Source of the DNA: Pectinophora gossypiella
Lineage: Eukaryota > Arthropoda > Insecta > Lepidoptera > Gelechiidae
Assembly (NCBI RefSeq): GCF_024362695.1
Contig: NC_065420.1
Coordinates: 4,310,501-4,374,500, forward strand
Length of the DNA: 64,000 nucleotides
Reading direction: 5' to 3'
Shown here: in pieces, positions 45,470-56,330 of the stretch
Layout of the letters: each line of letters opens with the position of its first letter
How positions within the stretch are numbered: position 1 is the first letter of the stretch
Notes under the pieces: generated by a model
Database searches by the model: none
Told to the model about the DNA's origin: nothing
The model's input: the letters and a program-made list of their open reading frames with translations, nothing else
Position numbers and translations under genes: made by a program

Positions 45470-45640
45470 AAATATTATAAACGCTTCCTATTTTCTTCAA
45501 GTTTACTCTGGGTCTGAAGCTATTCAAAATTTCCTATTTCAAATAAAAAAGTTTTAATATTATAAACCCTTCCTATTTTCCTCAGGTTTACTCAGGGTTC
45601 AGACCCCGAGTTATTGACAACTTCCTATTTAAATGTTATT
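45470..45640 (+). repeat. Imperfect direct duplication
   Basis: CTTCCTATTTTCTTCAAGTT and CTTCCTATTTTCCTCAGGTT, each followed by TACTC.GGGT and an ACTTCCTATTT-type end, about 90 bp apart. Confidence 0.55.
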
Positions 45641-46089
45641 TTACTACTTATTACTAGAAACAACCTTAAACATATAAAAAAAATTGTGAAGGACTATTTA
45701 CGTGTATTTGTAACATAAATTACAGAAACTTAGTTAAATACTTTTGTATGGGAATGTATATTTAATCAATAATTTAAACGAAATAAATTACTATTTTACC
45801 TCTTGTCGCACAAATAAAATGAAGCCTAAAAATAATTATAAAAAAGAAAAAGACTAAATTATTCACGTTTTACACTGAATCCGCTATACGTACGCCATCT
45901 AGGTAACGGATAGGAACTAGACTAGGGTCCCTGCACCCTTAAGGCGATTCTCACACGTACCGCGCGCCGATGCGGTTAACGGTAAAGCAGTCGGCAAGGT
46001 CGCATTGACTTGTATGAAATACGCTGATGCCTAGTTAGTTAGTGGGCTCTGTTTTCCGCATTTAGATTCTAAGATGGCCCATTATGCGT

Positions 46090-46497
46090 GCTATTGTTAA
46101 CTACGTAAGCCAACCTAACTCCTTCCAGAAGCTCGGAAGCCTCCTGGGGTTTTCACAGGCTTCGCGGAGCGACCCCATTCCTTTGAGGATTTTTACCCGT
46201 TAACACTCCCTTGCATTCTCTACAAAGTGGGCTGTCCGTTATCCCTAAATTAAATAGATATTTGTTAAGTGGGCAGTGACCCGTAATGCTGCCCACTACT
46301 ATTCGGAGGTCGTTGCGGTTTAAGCGAAGCCCGCTGATGCCTAACAGACCAACACCCTGTGTTTCTGGGTGCACCGCGTCGTGTAAGAATCTAAGGGAAT
46401 AGTTAAAAAACCTTACAAAAGACTTATTCCTTTTTAACACGAACATCGTAGGACTAGAACAGCCTGCTTGCAGCTCGCATGAATAGTCTGTTTTCAA
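46090..46497 (-). pseudogene. Non-LTR retrotransposon RNase H-end remnant, frameshifted
   Basis: On the minus strand one frame reads LRIVVGSITGHCPLNKYLFN followed by LGITDSPLCREC, a block usual near the end of ORF2 of R1/Jockey-type elements. Near 46175 it changes frame, and KILKGMGSLREACENPRRLP with SFWKELGWL closes the protein. Part of the cysteine motif between the two is missing. The copy is therefore broken by a deletion plus frameshift. Confidence 0.65.
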
Positions 46498-46644
46498 AAC
46501 ATTATTATAAACTTGGAGACTTCAAGGCTAGAGTGAGTAGGCAATTTGGTATTTGCTATCAACACAAATAATTAGATTACATTATGGTCGAACGCAAACT
46601 TATAGTAAGACTTATAATAATATATTATCGGTGAGGTGTGAGTA

Positions 46645-46931
46645 GGAGCTCGGTGGCGCAGCGGTAAACGCGCTCGGTCTGCGATTGTTGAAGTTAAGCA
46701 ACTTTCGCAAAGGCCGGTCATAGGATGGGTGACCACAAAAAAAAAGTTTTCATCTCGAGCTCCTCCGTGTTTCGGAAGGCACGTTAAGCCGTTAGTCCCG
46801 GCTGCATTAGCAGTCGTTAATAACCACCAATCCGCACTGGGCCCGCGTGGTGGTTTAAGGCCCGATCTCCCTATCCATCCATAGGGAAGGCCCGTGCCCC
46901 AACAGTGGGGACGTTAATGGGTTGGTGATGA
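46645..46931 (+). mobile_element. SINE-C, full length, tRNA and 5S-like composite head, 13-bp target duplication
   Basis: A 287-bp element between TGAGGTGTGAGTA (46632-46644) and its repeat (46932-46944). The head GGAGCTCGGTGGCGCAGCGG has a tRNA A-box. It is followed at about 46684-46731 by GAAGTTAAGCAAC, GGCCGGTCATAGGATGGGTG and ACC, which resemble the internal part of 5S rRNA (GAAGUUAAGC ... GGAUGGGUGACC). The body is GGCACGTTAAGCCGTTAGTC, and the 3' end CCAACAGTGGGGACGTTAAT closes with GATGATGA. Two reverse copies are at 20592 and 32720. Confidence 0.85.
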
Positions 46932-47039
46932 TGAGGTGTGAGTACTTAGTAGGACTTACATTGACCAAATTGGAGATGTCCTTAGAAAAGGTAAGGTAGG
47001 TGCAAATAAAGAATATATTGAATATTGAAGGTTTAATGC

Positions 47040-47180
47040 GATCTACTCTGAACCGGCGTGCGTGTATGAAGCGATCGATGAATGTGAAGGAAGCAAGATA
47101 AGTGTGTCAGGATCGAAGCAAATTCTACAGACTCTGCTTATCCTGGTGGGAAATGGGCGTGAGTTTATGTATGTACCTAT
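47040..47180 (+). repeat. LINE 3' tail
   Basis: CTCTGAACCGGCGTGCGTGT, GAAGTGTGTCAGGATCGAAG-like sequence and GGGAAATGGGCGTGAGTTTA, ending in TATGTATGTA. Confidence 0.6.
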
Positions 47181-47484
47181 CAATCCTCAATTGGGATATA
47201 ACCTTGAGCTTATATTCGTCGATAGCTTGCCTTCAATAAAGAAATGAAAGGGGCAAGGAGTATACTACGCCAGGCTCCTTTATCACAGTTTGATGGAAGA
47301 ACAATGAGAAAAACAATATGGAACATACCATCTCACATTGATTGATATGCCTGGGGACGTCACAAAAATGAAAGGAATTCAAGTAAATGAAAATACAAGG
47401 AATTCACATAGGCTAACGAAATTTCATGTGGCTCACATAATTATTATGTCAATCGCATATGCTTATTAGGTAAACCTTGTCCGG

Positions 47485-47625
47485 GTACTACTTACTGATG
47501 TAAGTAAGTAGTTGTTACATGAGTCGTGTGTTACATGGGGTGTTTTGCGGCTAAATAATAACTCTGATATCAGGGTCGATGAGGTTGGTACTCCACCTCG
47601 CAACCCATATGATAGAAAAAGAAGT
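47485..47625 (+). repeat. SINE-A 3' fragment
   Basis: GGGTACTACTTACTGATGTA to CCACCTCGCAACCCATATGA. Confidence 0.65.
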
Positions 47626-47684
47626 GTTGACGAAAGCAGAAATATTTTGGATGGGGTCACGTGATATGCATGGAAAAAAAAAAT

Positions 47685-47978
47685 CTTTCTAGATAAAACA
47701 ATAAAGCCGCGTGTTGTGCCTTTCTGTATCTGTTGTCCCTATTTCTGTATCTGGTGATCAATAAAGTATTTTATTTATCTATCTATAAACACGGCACAAC
47801 ACGCACGGCACGGCGGTGTTAGTACGGCTTTGAAATAAACTATTCCGGGCGCCATCCCACTCGCGTCAGACAGAGTACTGCGGGGCGGCAAGAAGGAAAC
47901 CACTGCCGTATTGTTCCCTAAAAAAGTAGCATGGAGAATACTACACCCACAAGAGCGTGGCTCTTAAATTGGTGGTGA
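47685..47978. repeat. LINE tail followed by SINE-F end
   Basis: 47685-47790 carries AAAACAATAAAGCCGCGTGT and GATCAATAAAGTATTTTATT. 47823-47978 is SINE-F: GCGCCATCCCACTCGCGTCA to CAAGAGCGTGGCTCTTAAAT. Confidence 0.6.
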
Positions 47979-48442
47979 CCTATAAACACAAAAAATTTAG
48001 ATAAGTATACTATAAAAATATATGCGTCGAATTGTGAACCTCCTCATTTTTTCAAGTTATTTAAAATTGTCTGTTCCATACTCTATTTGAAATTTTAAAA
48101 TTTATTTTTATAAGTTGTTAATGCATTAATCCTACAGCTATGCGTCTCCGTAAAGCCACAGTTGGACCACAGTTGGACCGCGTGTCGCGGGGTCAAAGAG
48201 AAAGAAATAAAGTAAAATTTATTGCGACATTTTCTTTAACAAAGTTTTCATTATTGTGACTTCATAAAGTTGGTTTGAGGCGACAACCGTGAGAGCAAGC
48301 TGAGAATGAAAAATAAAAGCTTGTAATTTTATATTATATATATTTTTTTTTAGCTTGTATTTTTTTAGAAGTAGTACTACGTGTTTTGCCGACAAATAAC
48401 ATTTTATATAATATTGTTTAGAGTCAGTACTATGGTCATGCA

Positions 48443-48533
48443 CTGGGGGACAGCTTTCAGCGCTCTCCATTTGTCCGGCCAAGTAGTTAAAGCCATCTGC
48501 GGCAAATCTACAATAAGTCACGTCAAAAAAAAA
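48443..48533 (+). repeat. SINE-D 3' fragment with A-tail
   Basis: TTGTCCGGCCAAGTAGTTAA, TCTACAATAAGTCACGTC and AAAAAAAAAA; a 5'-truncated copy. Confidence 0.7.
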
Positions 48534-48663
48534 ATATGGTCATAAAGTTAATTCGACCAACTCCCAGCTGAACAGTTGATAAGAACGAGCTTCTGATTTA
48601 TTGTTTGTTACTGACATATTACGAACTATTTCTGACTGTTCTGTCAATATTATGATATACCTC

Positions 48664-49062
48664 TACTAGCGGCCGCCCGCGACTTCGTCCGCGCGGATTT
48701 CAGTTTATGCGGTAAGAATTTCCGATTTTTTAAATGATTAAATTGAGGGTATAGACTTTAAATTTATTAATTGCAAAAAATCGTATATATACCACTAAAC
48801 AGCTCTAATCATAGGTGTAACATATGTGTAACGGTTTTGTCAGAACACGCCGGCAATTCTGGCAGATGGTAGATTTTTTCCTACTTACTTGACACTTATC
48901 GTCATATTTTTGACAATTCACACAATTACTTTATAAATTGTAGCCTATGTGTTAGTCTCATGTACTTATAAGCTACATTATTGAAAAGTTTCATTAAAAT
49001 CCATTCAGTAGTTTCATCCAAACATTCATACTCACAAACTTTCACATTTATAATATTAGTAA
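48664..49062 (+). repeat. RTE-type LINE 3' region, non-coding
   Basis: Starts CTAGCGGCCGCCCGCGACTT, CGTCCGCGCGGATTTCAG and ends CATACTCACAAACTTTCACA, TTTATAATATTAGTAAG. This head-to-tail pattern is very common in lepidopteran DNA. No open frame. Confidence 0.65.
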
Positions 49063-49240
49063 GAGTTAAGCTTTACGTGAGAGTTCGTTTTACGTGAGAG
49101 TTCTTACCACAGATCGAATTATACGTAGGTGGGTAAATACGTACATTAGGGTTATTGTTAGGGTGAAAGACAGAAGGCAATCTGCTGCTATTTTGATATG
49201 AAATAAAAAAAATACAAATCGTATGGTGGTATTTAATTAA

Positions 49241-49490
49241 CGACCTCCGTGGTCCAGTGGTTTGAGCGCTGAGCTCACGACCCGGAGATCCCGGATTCAA
49301 ATCCCGGTGGGGATATATCACTAAAATCACTTTGTGATCCCGAGTTTGGACATTACAGGCTGATCACATGATTACGAAAGTAAGAAGGCACGTTAAGCCT
49401 CTGGTCCCGGTTACTATTTACCGATGTTACTAAATAGTCGTTACATAAGCCATGTCAGGGGCCTTTGGCGGCTCAGTTATAATCCTAAAT
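49241..49490 (+). repeat. SINE-A copy
   Basis: CGACCTCCGTGGTCCAGTGG, CCCGGATTCAAATCCCGGTG and GGGGCCTTTGGCGGCTCAGT; the 3' terminal part is absent. Confidence 0.75.
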
Positions 49491-49892
49491 TCAAATTCAG
49501 ATTCAAAAATATCTTTATTCAGTAGGTAACATAGTTACACTTTGAATCGTCAATTTTTACATAACGAAAGTCTCATCCGCCTAAAACTACTGCAGCTTCT
49601 CACAACCTATATAGCCGGGGAAAAGAAACTGCAAGAAAAACCTCGGCACAGGGCCCTAGACGTTCTTTTAAAAAAAAAAACAAAATATTGGTATACAATT
49701 GAGTAATTTAGCTGCCTAATATCAGTTCTCAGACAGTTAATCCCATTCATTCATATCTTTTAAATAATCACTAATTTTATAATAACCTTTTTTGTAAAGA
49801 ATAATCCTAACACCAGCACGATAGAACCACGATAGAAGAAGATTAGGTGGTTTACAAAGGCCACATTGAATCAATCGTTACTTACCATCAGG

Positions 49893-50053
49893 GGCCTGTT
49901 TAATAAAACTTACAATTGTAAATTACAATGGCAATTTGATGTACATTGCGGAGTGTGTGATCACGAATATTTTGCAGTTTCATATTAGCTACGCAATGAA
50001 CATCAAATTGTCGTTGTAATTTACAATTGTAAGTTTTATTAAACAGGCCCCAG
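49893..50053. mobile_element. MITE-9 hairpin
   Basis: Inverted ends GGGGCCTGTTTAATAAAACT / AGTTTTATTAAACAGGCCCC. Nearly identical to 37275-37437 and in the same flanking repeat. Confidence 0.8.
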
Positions 50054-50126
50054 GTGAGATGGTGGTCAAACGCGAGCTATTACCGTAACTGGATTAATAA
50101 ATGTAATATAATAGTTGCTAGAACAG

Positions 50127-50472
50127 CCTTCGTGATCTAGTAGTTAGAGCGTTAGGCTCACGATCTGGAGGTCCGGGTTCTATTCCCGATGGGGACATTT
50201 TCGAAATCACTTTGTGAGATTGTCCTTTGTTTGGTAAGGACCTTTCAGGCTTGAATCACCTGTTTGTCCGAAAAAGTAAGACGATTCCGCGCTTCGGAGG
50301 GCACGTTAAGCCGTTGGTCCCGGCTATTAGCCGTAAAAACACCTCCACCAACCCGCATTGGAGCAGCGTGGTGGAGTATGCTCCATACTCCCTCCGGTTG
50401 ATTGAGGGGAGGCCTGTGCCCAGCAGTGGGACGTATATAGGCTGTTTATGTATGTAGGTATGTATGTATGTA
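50127..50472 (+). repeat. SINE-B, full length with TATG tail
   Basis: AGCCTTCGTGATCTAGTAGT head and GGGTTCTATTCCCGATGGGG; body GAGGGCACGTTAAGCCGTTG and CCTGTGCCCAGCAGTGGGAC; tail of GTATGTATGTATGTA repeats. Confidence 0.75.
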
Positions 50473-51087
50473 TTGAACGTTGCAATACTGGCAGACTAAT
50501 TCAGTTAGTATTTGTTGGCTGTCGATGTGTCGTCCGACGAATGATGGAGTGTCTGATATTGGCAAATTCCGCAGCAGGCTCTTCATGAGCAACACATCAC
50601 TGTTTTGTGTTTGTTTTCACTTTTATTTCACCACTCGGTTTTGGTTATTTGTGAGGTTTTTATTTGGGATAGTTTTATTACTTATGTACTTACTTACCTA
50701 TAAGGTCAGTAGTATCAGTAGCCCTGGCGTTTATTCCGTTTCCACTCAATTAGAGGCGGTAGGTACCGCGAATTATTATATTCAAAGCGACTCTCCGAAC
50801 GGTGATTCCCGCTATTATAACACTCGCTCGCCGTAAAGATACTCGCCGTAGCGGGAGTCGCAGTTTAGCTCAGTCGGTGTGTCATTCTACGTACAGGCAG
50901 GGCTCACTGTATATTTACTCGTGACCCACCAGTGGGCCATACATGGGTCACCGGTGGGTCGCGAGCCATAGTTTGGAAAACCCTAGTATCATGTTGGCTT
51001 TCCTTGAATAAATAAATTTACTAATTTTTTTTATTTAATAGGTCAATTAAATAAGAAATTGTTACACCAGTTCCTTGTCTTTCGCAG

Positions 51088-51216
51088 GTAAGAGCTTAGA
51101 ATGGGGCCTACGCAGAGCTGGTATGCTGAAGGCGGTGAGAGAACTGGACGGTAATGAGCGAGAGTCCCGGCAGAACAGGGAAGCCTTGCTGTTGGATGTC
51201 AGCATGTATGCTCGAG
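51088..51216 (+). CDS. Receptor guanylyl cyclase, exon 5 (ligand domain)
   Basis: Acceptor TCTTTCGCAG. The first two bases complete a Gly codon with exon 4; 42 codons follow and one base is left at the donor CGAG|GTATGA. The joined product (residues 212-255) reads GKSLEWGLRRAGMLKAVREL, then DGNERESRQNREALLLDVSM and YAR. The helix EWGLRRAGML and the D.SMYARVV strand start are continuous with the conserved ligand-domain core, and LLLDVSMYAR flows directly into exon 6. The middle part (GNERESRQNREA) is charged and probably a surface loop. Confidence 0.9.
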
Positions 51217-51365
51217 GTATGACATATTATTTTATGAGGAAAAGAAAATTGTTTTACTTGTGGGACAGCGCGAAGAATACTAGATAGGTACTATGTATAG
51301 ATCGGTAACTCTCAGTCCCGCTTCAATTCGTATCGGGCGTTGACCTCACCTCCTTTGGGTCCATC

Positions 51366-51605
51366 TTAATCACTTTGGGATCCCTAGTTTGGTTAGGACA
51401 TTGCAGGCTGATTACCTGTATGTCCGAAAGTAAGATGATCTCTGCTTCGGAAGGCACGTTAAGCCGTTGGTCCCGGTTACTACTCACTAATGTAAGTAAG
51501 TAGACGTTACATAACCATGTTAGGGGCCTTTGGCGGCTCAGTAATAACCCTGACACCAGGGTTGATGAGGTTGATAATCCACCTCACAACCCACACGATA
51601 AGAAG
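51366..51605 (+). repeat. SINE-A copy, head truncated
   Basis: TTTGGGATCCCTAGTTTGGT, GAAGGCACGTTAAGCCGTTG and CAACCCACACGATAAGAAG. Confidence 0.7.
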
Positions 51606-51800
51606 TTTCGATCAGGAATATCTCGTTAATAAATCTGCTAAACATTTTGGGATCACGTCGACGGGAAATATACGGGGCTAAATAAATACCACAGTGATGT
51701 TTGGTATAATCCGGATATTTGGTTTAATCCGGGATAAACCACAACTCTACAAGCACTTCCGCTCCGTCTCCACTTAGTTACCTAGTGTATTTAACTTTTA

Positions 51801-51987
51801 GGCCCTGCGCAGACGACAGACTATCCGTGACGCACTTTTTAGTCTGTGAAAATATAACCTATGCAATTATATGCAGTAACGCGCCGGACTTTTTGCGCGT
51901 CGTGTGCGTTACTGCATATAATTGCATAGGTTATATTTTCACAGACTAAAAAGTGCGTCACGGATAGTCTGTCGTCTGCGCAGGGCC
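51801..51987. mobile_element. Perfect hairpin element with 82-bp arms
   Basis: 51801-51882 and 51906-51987 are exact reverse complements over all 82 bases, with a 23-bp spacer. The ends are GGCCCTGCGCAGACGACAGA / TCTGTCGTCTGCGCAGGGCC, flanked by TTA on each side (51798-51800 and 51988-51990). A 3-bp TTA duplication and G/C-rich inverted ends fit a PIF/Harbinger-type MITE; that class is inferred. Confidence 0.85.
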
Positions 51988-52065
51988 TTAAACTGTTATG
52001 TAAGTGCATTGTACTCATGTCTGCGTGCGCCGCTAGCCACACACATACCTTGTTATAATAAACCA

Positions 52066-52432
52066 GTGGTGCTAATTCCTGCAGATGCAGTCTAATTTTA
52101 TTTTAAGTTATACCTTTCATTTTCTTATCCGCTCAAAAAGAAAGGGACGGGTAGAAAGAAATGATATTTGTATACAAATATACTTTATTGCACTAAAATA
52201 AAAATAAATAATTACAAAAAGAAAATGGATGACATGGATTCTGGTAGGGCTCTAGCTAGAACATCACCGATTGAGAAATTGGTCGGTGTACTGCGGAACG
52301 GAAGGCGATTGGGGCAACCACCGTTCTACACGCCCTAGACAAGAGCGCAGGTCTTAAATAAAGAGAGAGAATTACAAAAAGATTCTTATCTAAGTACATG
52401 GCAAATGGCGGCCTTATCGCTTAAAGCGATTG
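52066..52432. repeat. MITE-4 end fragment and LINE tail
   Basis: 52066-52151 is one MITE-4 end (CTAATTTTATTTTAAGTTAT to AAAAAGAAAGGGACGGG). 52166-52432 is a reverse LINE tail (ATATACTTTATTGCACTAAA .. AATGGCGGCCTTATCGCTTA). Confidence 0.6.
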
Positions 52433-53048
52433 TATTTGTATTGTAAAGACATAATTATATTTTTCTTTCGCATTTTGATATAATAATAGGTAGGTATCTA
52501 AGTCGGTATTGTAGGAGTACGTAGTTATATATTGGAATGGTTCCAACAGTGACCTTTCAAACGGACCTGGTTACCTCGATTGGTTCAAAGCGACTCAGTG
52601 AGCCAGTTACGAAGGCACACAATTGTACACTGCCTTTACAATTCATTTCCTTTGTACGTATATGTTGACTTGGACACACTGGTCCCTCGTAGTTTTAATA
52701 AAAGATAAATAATGGAACGTCATCCTTTGCTTGAATTTTAACCGGGCCATTACCAAAGGACGGTCTCACAAAGTATTTTTGACATTCATTTAGCGGGTCG
52801 TGATATTGTCTATGTTAAAAAAAGGTAAAAGTACTTTTTTAACCTTTTCACGGACAGAGACCATGGGTCATTGATGGTTCACAATAGGTAGTATGAGAGT
52901 ATGACAACTTGGAATCGGAACGTCATTAGACGTTCTGTCCTTGAAAGTGTTAATAAGGTAACACGACATAAGATAACGTAATCTAATGACTATATCCCAA
53001 CTCACACCTCACCGAGCTTTCTGTTGAACCAACGTATATATATTATAA

Positions 53049-54637
53049 CTAGATGTCGCGTGGTTCGCTCGCAGCAAGCTGCTCGCGTGTCTTGTTTTCC
53101 CGCCATTTTTTTACCGCGATAGAATTTGACCAAGACTTAAATAGGTCTCGTGAAATCAAAAAAGTTCTAGGTGCTATAGTTTTGCCAGGCCGTAGGGTGT
53201 CTCCCTGATGCGGAGCAATTTTCCAAGATGACGTTCCGATCACACCCCTATACATCATTTTACCTCTGAGACATTTTCTGGAAAAACAAAAATTTATATG
53301 GCGGCCATCTTGTTTTTCGGCCATTTTGTTTTTTTTCACCGGCGATAAAATTTGACCAAGATTTAAATAGCTTTCGTGAAAACAAAAAAGTTTCAGGTGC
53401 GATAATTTCGCCAGGCCGTAGGGTGTCTCCCTGATGCGGAGCAGCTTTCGAAGATCGAAAAGTATTTCCATACTCAACATGATGTTTCGATCACTCTCCT
53501 CATACATCATTTTTACCCCCGAGGCATTTTCGGGAAAAACGAAAATTTTGTATGGCGGCCATCTTGTTTTTCCGCCATTTTGTTTTTTTTTCAGCGGGGA
53601 TTGGATTTGACCAAGATTTGAATAGGTTTCGTGAAAAAAATATTGCTCTAGGTTGTATAGTTTTTCCAGGCCGTAGGGTGTCTCCCTGATGCGGAGCAGT
53701 TTTTCAAGATCGAGCAGTATTGAAATACTCAACATGACGATCCGATCACATCCCTATACATCATTTTTACCCTCGAGGCATTTTCGGGAAAAACGAAAAT
53801 TTTGTATGGCGGCCATCTTGTTTTTCCGCCATTTTGTTTTTTTTTCACCGGGGATTGGATTTGACCAAGATTTAAATAGGTCTTGTGGAAAAAGAATCGT
53901 TCCAGGTGTGATAGTTTCGCCAGGCCGTAGGGTGTCTCCCTGATGCGGAGCAGTTTTTGAAGATCGAGAAGTATTTCCATACTCAACAAGACGTTCCGAT
54001 CACACCCCCATACATAATTTTTAGCCCCGAGACATTTTCTGGAAAAACAAAATTTTGTATGGCGGCCATCTTGTTTTTCCGCCATTTTGATTTTTTTTCA
54101 CCGGCGATAAAATTGGACCAAGTTTTAAAAACGTTGTGCGGAAAAAAAATTGATCCAGATGTGATAGTTTGGCCAGGCCGTAGGGTGTCTCCCTGATGAG
54201 GAGCAGTTTCTGAAGATCAAGAAGCATTTACATACTCAACATGACCTTCCGATTACGCCCCTATACATTGTTTTTGCCCCCGAGACATTTTCTGGAAAAA
54301 CAAAATTTTGTATGGCGGCCATCTTGTTTTTCCGCCATTTTGATTTTTTTTCACCCACAATAGAATTTGACCAAGATTTAAATAGGTTTTGCGAAAAAAA
54401 ATTTGATCCAGCTATAATAGTTGCGCCAGACCGTAGGGTGTCTCCCTGATGCGGAGCAGTTTTCCAAGATCTGGAAGTTTTCCCATACTCACCGGAAGGT
54501 CCCGATCACACCCCCCATACATCATTTTCACCCCCCGACACTCCTTCTGGGAGAACAACCCTGTCAGTGAGTCAGTGAGTCAGTCAGTCAGTCAGTCAGT
54601 CAGTCAGTGGGTTTGTAGCTTTATATAATATAATATA
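53049..54637. repeat. Ordered tandem array I (six ~254-bp units)
   Basis: The landmark GTAGGGTGTCTCCCTGATG occurs near 53190, 53413, 53669, 53922, 54175 and 54429. The array opens with CTAGATGTCGCGTGGTTCGC and a distinct first unit (TTACCGCGATAGAATTTGAC) and closes with a distinct last unit (GTTGCGCCAGACCG) plus CTCCTTCTGGGAGAACAACC and GTCA repeats. Each unit contains ATGGCGGCCATCTTGTTTTT and CCGCCATTTTG. Open frames of up to 228 codons run through it on both strands and are side effects of the repeat. Confidence 0.85.
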
Positions 54638-55224
54638 CTAGATGTCGCGTGGTTCGCTCGCAGCAAGCTGCTCGCGTGTCTTGTTTTCCCGCCATTTTTT
54701 TACCGCGATAGAATTTGACCAAGATTTAAATAGGTTCTGTGAAAAAATAATCGTTCCAGGTGCGATAGTTTTGCCAGGCCGTAGGGTGTCTCCCTGATGC
54801 GGAGCAGATTTGAAGAAAGAGAAGTGTCTCCATACTCAACAAGACACTCCGATTACACTCCCATACACAATTTTTACCCCTGAGACATTTTCCGGAAAAA
54901 CTAAATTTTGTATGGCGGCCATCTTGTTTTTCCGCCATTTTGTTTTTTTTTCACCCACGATGGAATTTGACCAAGATTTAAATAGGTTTTGCGAAAAAAA
55001 AATTGATCCAGGTCTAATAGTTGCGCCAGACTGTAGGGTGTCTCCCTGATGCGGAGCAGTTTTCCAAGATCTGGAAGTTTTCCCATACTCACCGGGAGAC
55101 CCAGATCACTTTTCTCATACATTATTTTTACCCCCCGACGCTCCTTCTGGGAGAACAACCCTGTCAGTGAGTCAGTGAGTCAGTCAGTCAGTACATGGGT
55201 TTGTAGCTATATATAATATAATAA
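54638..55224. repeat. Ordered tandem array II (two units)
   Basis: Same opening (CTAGATGTCGCGTGGTTCGC), the first-unit variant (landmark near 54776), the last-unit variant (near 55032) and the same GTCAGTGAGTCAGTGAGTCA tail. No middle units. Confidence 0.85.
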
Positions 55225-56330
55225 CTAGATGTCGCGTGGTTCGCTCGCAGCAAGCTGCTCGCGTGTCTTGTTTTCCCGCCATTTTTTTTACCGAGATAGA
55301 ATTTGACCCAGACTTAAATAGGTCTCGTGAAATCAAAAAAGTTCTAGGTGCGATAGTTTCGCCAGACCGTAGGGTGTCTCCCTGATGCGGAGCAGATTTC
55401 AAAGATCGAGAAGTACTTCCATACTCAACATGACATTCCGATTACAACCCCATACACAATTTTTAACCCCGAGGCATTTTCAGGAAAAACGAAAATTTTG
55501 TATGGCGGCCATCTTGTTTTTCCGCCATTTTGTTTTTTTTTTCACCGACAATAGAATTTGATCAAGATTTGAATAGGTTTCGTAAAAACAAAAAAGTTCC
55601 AGATGCGATAGTTTCGCCAGGCCGTAGGGTGCCGCCCTGATGCGGAGCAGTTTTCAAAGATCGAGACGTATTTCCATACTCAACATGATGTTTCGATCAC
55701 ATTCCTCATACATCATATTTACCCCCAAGGCATTTTCGGGAAAAACGAAAATTTTGTATGGCGGCCATCTTGTTTTTCCGCCATTTTGGTTTTTTTTCAG
55801 CGGGGATTGAATTTGACCAAGATTTAAATATGTTTTGCGAAAGAAAAATTGCTCCAGGTTTTATAGTTTTGCCAGGCCGTAGGGTGTCTCCCTGATGCGG
55901 AGCAGATTTGAAGAAAGAGAAATGTCTCCATACTCAACAAGACGTTCTGATTACATACTTATACATAATTTTTACCACCGAGACATTTTCTGAAAAAACA
56001 AAATTTTGTATGGCGGCCATCTTGTTTTTCCGCCATTTTGATTTTTTTTCACCCACGATAGAATTTGACCAAGATTTAAATAGGTTTTGCGAAAAAATAA
56101 TTGATCTAGGTATAATAGTTGCGCCAGACTGAAGGGTGTCTCCCTGATGCGGAGCAGTTTTCCAAGATCTGGAAGTTTTCCCATACTCACCGGAAGATTT
56201 GGATCACATCCCCCATACATCATTTTGACCCCCCGACGCTCCTTCTGGGAGAACAACCCTGTCAGTGAGTCAGTCAGTCAGTCAGTCAGTACATGGGTTT
56301 GTAGCTATATATAATATAATATATACGTAT
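55225..56330. repeat. Ordered tandem array III (four units)
   Basis: Opening as in I and II; landmarks near 55367, 55620, 55875 and 56130; the same terminal unit and GTCA tail, then TATATATAATATAATATATA. The flanks outside the whole block carry the same LINE tail in opposite directions (53010-53036 and 56395-56430). Confidence 0.85.

Larger units (their letters stand above)
43845..51087 (+). other. Intron 4 of the receptor cyclase gene
   Basis: Donor GTAAGT, acceptor TTCCTTGTCTTTCGCAG. Besides the listed repeats, the stretch 44200-44610 and 44810-45470 show no recognisable element. Confidence 0.75.

Noticed and set aside
53049..54227. Open frames of up to 228 codons on both strands in the ~254-bp arrays
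   Set aside because: The same short texts (such as GGKTRWPPYKI) return in several frames and on both strands, as expected from a stop-poor repeat. There are no start context, domain or splice signals.
53600..56330. CRISPR-like array from regularly spaced repeats
   Set aside because: Repeat units are ~254 bp with similar, not unique, intervening sequence, in an insect nuclear intron.
53049..56330. Helitron origin of the ordered arrays (CTAG at the junctions, small GCAGC..GCTGC hairpin near the head)
   Set aside because: The hairpin is only five pairs and sits ~18 bp from CTAG, and no TC start is found at the other end. The evidence is too weak to assign.
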